Below are positions 22,404 to 25,399 of a stretch of 25,399 nucleotides of DNA, piece by piece. How positions within the stretch are numbered: the stretch's first letter is position 1; each line of letters begins with the position of its first letter. The stretch is from positions 1-25,399 of the forward strand of contig JAODGP010000084.1 in assembly GCA_025464345.1 (NCBI GenBank). Direction: 5' to 3'. Under the pieces are notes generated by a model. It had not been told where the DNA came from. It ran no database searches and saw only the letters and a program-made list of their open reading frames with translations. The DNA is from Methanosarcinales archaeon. Its GTDB lineage: Archaea > Halobacteriota > Syntropharchaeia > Alkanophagales > Methanospirareceae. The translations under genes and the position numbers were made by a program.

Positions 22404-24108
22404 CCCTCCGCCTTACCTCTATCACACTGCCGCTACTCAGCCCAAGGTCTGATATTCTAAGAGAATCCTCAAGCTCTTCATCTTCATGGAATAGCCCCTC
22501 ATCCTCTCCCAGGATACGTTTCTCCTCAAGCTCTCGCTTCAGGTCTGATACAGTCTCAGCGGGGTTAAGATAGAGGTCCAGTGTGATCTCCTTTGCCATA
22601 TTCAATATACTCACATGCAGGCTCTCGGTACCGAGCAGTTTCTTCATCCATCTGTTCTTATCCTTCTTCGACAACCTGCTCCTCGCTTCTAATTTAACAG
22701 TACGTTCATTACCCGAATCAGCATCTCTCGCCGTGACATTCAATATACCAAACTCCTTACCAACCTCAAATGTGACGTCTATCCTGTTCTGATTGATGGG
22801 CATAGGCTCTATGGATACCCAGAATTCGCCAAGGAACTCGTTCTCATCTGGATACAGACCCTCGCCCTGATACACCGGGATGACCACCTTATCTATATAA
22901 CTCCATGCGTTTGTGTACCTGCGTGTTCGTGCAATCGGTATCTTTGTATTCCGCTCAATTATCCTTGAAATCGTCCCATCCGCAGTCTCCACACCCAGTG
23001 AACTGGAAATCACATCGCTTATCTCTATATTCTTCGCAAACCTTGACTTCTCCTTTATGAACTCCGTGCTCGCAATGGCGGTTCCGAGTGCGACCGCTTC
23101 GTACGGGTCTCCACTCAATGGCTCCTTGCCAAAATATTCGGTCACGAATTCACGAACTGCGGGTATCAATGTTGTACCACCCACGAGCAATATATCATCT
23201 ATCTCGTCTTTTTCAAGCGATGCGTCGTTTAACGCACGCTCAACCGGCTTCTTCGTTCGCTCAATTATATCTGAAATCATACCATTGAGTTCTGCACGTG
23301 TAAGTACCATAGTGAAAGGGGGCTTATCGGGAGCGACGAACGGGACATTGATGGTCGTGCTCTCCACAGATGAGAGAGCGATTTTCGCCTCCTCAGCAGC
23401 TTCACGAATCGTTGCACGGAGTGCTAAATCGTTCTTCACATCTATCCCGAGTTCCTCATCCATCCTCTTACATACCTGCTCCTCAATACGTGCATCTATG
23501 TCATCACCACCGAGCCTGTGCTCTCCCGCGCTCGAATCCACATCAAAGAAGCCGGAAGAGATGGAGAGGATGGATACATCGAATGTCCCGCCACCGAAGT
23601 CATAAACAAGCACCCTTCTATCCATGTCTTCCCTTAGCCCGTATGCGAGGGCAGCAGCAGTGGGCTCATTTATCATCCTCAGCACATTCAGCCCTGCAAT
23701 CTCAGCTGCATCCTTTATTGACTGCCTCTGCCCGTCCGAGTAATTCGCAGGTACAGAGACAACGGCATCAACGAACTTCTTACCGGTACGGTTCTCCGCA
23801 TCTTCCTTCAATTTCTTGAATATACATGCACCTATATACTCAGCCGGGAATTTGTACCGCCCTATCTTCTTCCTGAAGCCGGTGCCCATCTCCCTCTTGA
23901 TTGAATATACCGTCTTTTCCGGATGCACAATCAGGTTCCGCCTGGCTATCTCACCAACTATATACTCATTCTCGTTCTTGAAATAGACAACAGAAGGTGT
24001 GAACTTCTTACCCTCGCTGTTCTCTATAATCGTCGGCACATCGAGGAGCATGTATGCCAGCTTTGAGTTCGTGGTTCCGAAGTCTATGCCCAGTATATCT
24101 CTATCCAT
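22396..24108 (-). CDS. dnaK: Divergent Hsp70 (DnaK) with ubiquitin-like domain in place of the lid
   Basis: From ATG 24108 the protein is 570 aa. The nucleotide-binding domain (1-362) is intact: DILGIDFGTTNSK, VVSVPANYSDGQRQSIKDAA, INEPTAAALAYG, YDFGGGTFDVSIL and LLVGGTTLIPAVREF. The interdomain linker is weak (NIEISDVISSSLGVET instead of an LLLDVTPLSLGIET-like stretch). A substrate-binding beta domain follows (about 370-475, ending FGILNVTARDADSGNERTV). The helical lid is absent: after a basic linker (476-496) residues 497-570 resemble ubiquitin, with ITLDLYLNPAETVSDLKREL matching the first hairpin and helix and ELEDSLRISDLGLSSGSVIE matching ubiquitin's [20 protein letters not shown]. It ends RRRDG. 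The upstream ATG at 24135 lies inside the preceding gene and lacks a good ribosome site. It overlaps both neighbours by 8 bp. Confidence 0.85.
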   Translation of the reverse strand: MDRDILGIDFGTTNSKLAYMLLDVPTIIENSEGKKFTPSVVYFKNENEYIVGEIARRNLIVHPEKTVYSIKREMGTGFRKKIGRYKFPAEYIGACIFKKLKEDAENRTGKKFVDAVVSVPANYSDGQRQSIKDAAEIAGLNVLRMINEPTAAALAYGLREDMDRRVLVYDFGGGTFDVSILSISSGFFDVDSSAGEHRLGGDDIDARIEEQVCKRMDEELGIDVKNDLALRATIREAAEEAKIALSSVESTTINVPFVAPDKPPFTMVLTRAELNGMISDIIERTKKPVERALNDASLEKDEIDDILLVGGTTLIPAVREFVTEYFGKEPLSGDPYEAVALGTAIASTEFIKEKSRFAKNIEISDVISSSLGVETADGTISRIIERNTKIPIARTRRYTNAWSYIDKVVIPVYQGEGLYPDENEFLGEFWVSIEPMPINQNRIDVTFEVGKEFGILNVTARDADSGNERTVKLEARSRLSKKDKNRWMKKLLGTESLHVSILNMAKEITLDLYLNPAETVSDLKRELEEKRILGEDEGLFHEDEELEDSLRISDLGLSSGSVIEVRRRDG

Positions 24109-25081
24109 CGCCTTTCTCCTCTTCCAGAATCTCATTCTCCCCCTCCATATTTATATCTACATTGTTCTTAAATATTTCATTCCCCTTCTGCAGCTCATCC
24201 TTTAGCGCTATCATACCTTTAAGCTCCTCCAGTACACAACTGAGAGAATTTATATCCTGCGCAAGTCCTTCAAGCTTCACGCCCTGCATCTCCAGCTCCT
24301 TTATCCGCTCTCTCAAACTGGCTATGTCCGCCCTGAGTCGCTCGAGTTCTTCCTCCTGTTTGCTCTCAAGTTCGTCCATTCTTTTAGTCCCTGTCTCCTG
24401 TCTCGTCTTCAATGAATTTATATCACGTGAAAGAGCCTCTAATTTCTCTTTATGTAAGTGCTCGAACTCGTTCATCCGCTGGCTCAGCTCTGCAATTCTA
24501 TGTTTCGTCGGGCGGATTCGACTGATAATGCGGTTCAGTAAGCCCGGCTTCCTCATCTCGGGTGGTTCAAACGGGCGTTTCGATACTATCACCTCGGCTG
24601 GTCTCACGATCTCATCACCCATGCGATACCCTCTTCTTACCACACGGAAGACCGAATTCTCAGGATATGCAGTCCCATACTCCACACCAATTGCGGTGTG
24701 CATACCATCATCGAACATATCACCCGCTGCTGGCTCTATCGGAGTGAGCCCCACCGCAGAGAGCAGTTGCCCGTAAATTATATCTACATTCTTCCTGAAA
24801 TTCTCTGTATAATTCCTTATTACTTCACATACGTTGTTATTTTCATATGTTGCACCCACACGAGTCAATGAATCAGCAACGACCAGCAGCTTCTTCGCAA
24901 GCTCTATCCTCAGCTCCGCCAGCTTCTTATCCTCGTTCCGCCTGCTTGCTTCTATATAGTTCTTGAATTCATCCCTCAATTTCTCGTATCTGGATTTCCA
25001 GTCCTCAGATGATTCAGCACCGTTACCTGCGAGTAATGTAAGAGCTACTATTCCAAGAACGTGCATTCCCCAAGCTTTCAT
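24101..25081 (-). CDS. grpE: GrpE-like protein with N-terminal hydrophobic segment and C-terminal coiled coil
   Basis: A 326-aa protein, much longer than normal GrpE (about 170-200 aa). Residues 26-110 match the GrpE long helix and helical bundle (WKSRYEKLRDEFKNYIEASR near the start). Residues 111-169 match the GrpE beta domain: PAAGDMFDDGMHTAIGVEY, then VFRVVRRGYRMGDEIVRPAE, aligned with the family's FDP..HEAV and GY.L.DRVLRPA. This is the nucleotide-exchange module for Hsp70. Two additions are odd: a hydrophobic, signal- or anchor-like segment at 6-22 (MHVLGIVALTLLAGNGA), and after 170 a basic linker leading to a heptad-rich coiled coil (about 193-305) with an acidic end. The ATG overlaps the upstream stop as ATGA after GGAGGAGAAGGAAAG, which supports this start and hence the hydrophobic segment. 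Confidence 0.78.
   Translation of the reverse strand: MKAWGMHVLGIVALTLLAGNGAESSEDWKSRYEKLRDEFKNYIEASRRNEDKKLAELRIELAKKLLVVADSLTRVGATYENNNVCEVIRNYTENFRKNVDIIYGQLLSAVGLTPIEPAAGDMFDDGMHTAIGVEYGTAYPENSVFRVVRRGYRMGDEIVRPAEVIVSKRPFEPPEMRKPGLLNRIISRIRPTKHRIAELSQRMNEFEHLHKEKLEALSRDINSLKTRQETGTKRMDELESKQEEELERLRADIASLRERIKELEMQGVKLEGLAQDINSLSCVLEELKGMIALKDELQKGNEIFKNNVDINMEGENEILEEEKGDG
24111..24120 (-). promoter_or_regulatory. Shine-Dalgarno deciding the Hsp70 start
   Basis: Read on the minus strand this is AGGAGAAAGG, ending 2 nt before the ATG at 24108. It lies inside the end of the GrpE-like gene and supports 24108 over the upstream in-frame ATG at 24135. Confidence 0.55.
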
Positions 25082-25290
25082 CTTTCCTTCTCCTCCCTGA
25101 GTGTGATAAGAGCTTCTTCAACATATTCCAGGTCGGTGTCAGCCAATTGCCTGGTATTTCTAAAAATCTCGTTAAAATACTCCTTGAGTTCCTTTACATT
25201 CGGCGAGTCGGTTTCACTCACACCAGCATCAAATGCAGTTTCGATGATATTTTCTATCTGGTTCACTCCGTCACCAAATATTTTTATCAT
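25078..25290 (-). CDS. Small acidic helical protein of the chaperone cassette
   Basis: A 70-aa soluble, acidic, mainly helical protein with no cysteines, membrane segment or recognised motif. The second half (VKELKEYFNEIFRNTRQLAD, then LEYVEEALITLREEKER) reads like two amphipathic helices. It has one of the best ribosome sites in the window, overlaps the upstream PGF-CTERM gene by 3 bp and the GrpE-like gene by 4 bp. It is therefore clearly part of the operon and could be a small co-chaperone or adaptor. I do not recognise the family. Confidence 0.72.
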   Translation of the reverse strand: MIKIFGDGVNQIENIIETAFDAGVSETDSPNVKELKEYFNEIFRNTRQLADTDLEYVEEALITLREEKER

Positions 25291-25399
25291 CTCCTATACC
25301 TCCTTAAAAGATGAACCACTGTCAGCAACCCCATAACCGCAGATACAGCTTCAAATCCCGGTATCCCTCTCTCTTCTCCCGCTGGTATTTCAGGCGTGA
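25287..25399 (-). CDS. C-terminal end of a PGF-CTERM-anchored surface protein (partial)
   Basis: Only the last 36 residues are inside the window; the 5' part lies beyond the right edge. The tail is a textbook PGF-CTERM archaeosortase signal: a short polar Pro/Glu-rich spacer (TPEIPAGEERGI), the motif PGFEA, a hydrophobic helix (VSAVMGLLTVVHLL) and a final basic cluster RRYRR. Such proteins are exported, cut near PGF by archaeosortase A and joined to a lipid, leaving them on the cell surface. The stop overlaps the ATG of the 70-aa gene, so this secreted protein is in the same operon as the chaperone cassette. Its extracellular domain is unknown from this window. Confidence 0.85.
   Translation of the reverse strand, partial: TPEIPAGEERGIPGFEAVSAVMGLLTVVHLLRRYRR
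25298..25305 (-). promoter_or_regulatory. Strong Shine-Dalgarno of the 70-aa gene
   Basis: Read on the minus strand this is AAGGAGGT, 7 nt before the ATG at 25290 and followed by a second weak GGAG. It lies inside the last codons of the PGF-CTERM gene. Confidence 0.6.

Noticed and set aside
22396..22413. Ubiquitin-style conjugation from the Hsp70 C-terminus
   Set aside because: The end is RRRDG rather than di-glycine and no E1-, E2- or protease-like gene is nearby, so the domain is more likely an interaction module.
22913..23605. 230-codon plus-strand frame opposite the Hsp70 gene
   Set aside because: Antisense to a conserved coding region, Ser-rich, with no domain; a shadow frame.
24054..24776. 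240-codon plus-strand frame opposite the GrpE-like gene
   Set aside because: Its Ser/Phe-rich sequence is the antisense image of the Glu/Lys-rich coiled coil; not a real protein.

Overview
The window looks like a piece of a euryarchaeal chromosome. The evidence is TATA-box promoters with short or absent leaders, frequent GTG/TTG starts, archaeal-type PurP, an archaeal CO dehydrogenase/acetyl-CoA synthase beta subunit (CdhC), an archaeal UPF0200-type kinase, a cytochrome c maturation set with the CxxxY form of CcmE, and a PGF-CTERM (archaeosortase) tail. Wood-Ljungdahl carbon metabolism together with cytochrome c maturation suggests a cytochrome-bearing methanogen-related lineage such as ANME or Syntrophoarchaeia. 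That placement is inference; no rRNA is present to test it.

Layout. 1-3.1 kb: a GT2 glycosyltransferase, converging on a CPA2 antiporter and its RCK-Usp regulator. 3.1-8.5 kb: amino-acid biosynthesis (trpA, ilvB-ilvN, trpD) mixed with a YdjM-type membrane hydrolase and a PHP phosphoesterase. 8.5-10.35 kb: a compact run of an Lrp/AsnC regulator, an unknown protein, a possible DUF22 protein and a UPF0200 kinase, with overlapping or nearly touching genes. 10.35-10.74 kb: a gene-free stretch holding a palindrome, a hairpin and two imperfect 28-30 bp direct repeats. 10.74-15.3 kb: a membrane-anchored Lon-like protease without ATPase, then a PRC-barrel protein coupled to a MutS-like ATPase and an internally duplicated winged-helix protein. 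15.5-19.1 kb: purP, argF and cdhC; argF and cdhC show clear TATA boxes. 19.2-21.1 kb: ccmC-ccmD-ccmE (minus) diverging from ccmA (plus) across one TATA element.

21.1-25.4 kb (minus strand) is the most unusual part. It is a tightly overlapping cassette, in transcription order: the tail of a PGF-CTERM surface protein, a 70-aa acidic protein, a GrpE-like protein with an N-terminal hydrophobic segment and a long C-terminal coiled coil, an Hsp70 whose helical lid is replaced by a ubiquitin-like beta-grasp domain, and a protein with three degenerate J-like repeats that all lack HPD. Every junction overlaps by a few bases, so the genes are probably co-translated. I read this as a divergent Hsp70 machine, possibly membrane-associated and possibly serving the surface protein encoded upstream. 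The domain calls come from reading the sequence; the joint function is inferred.
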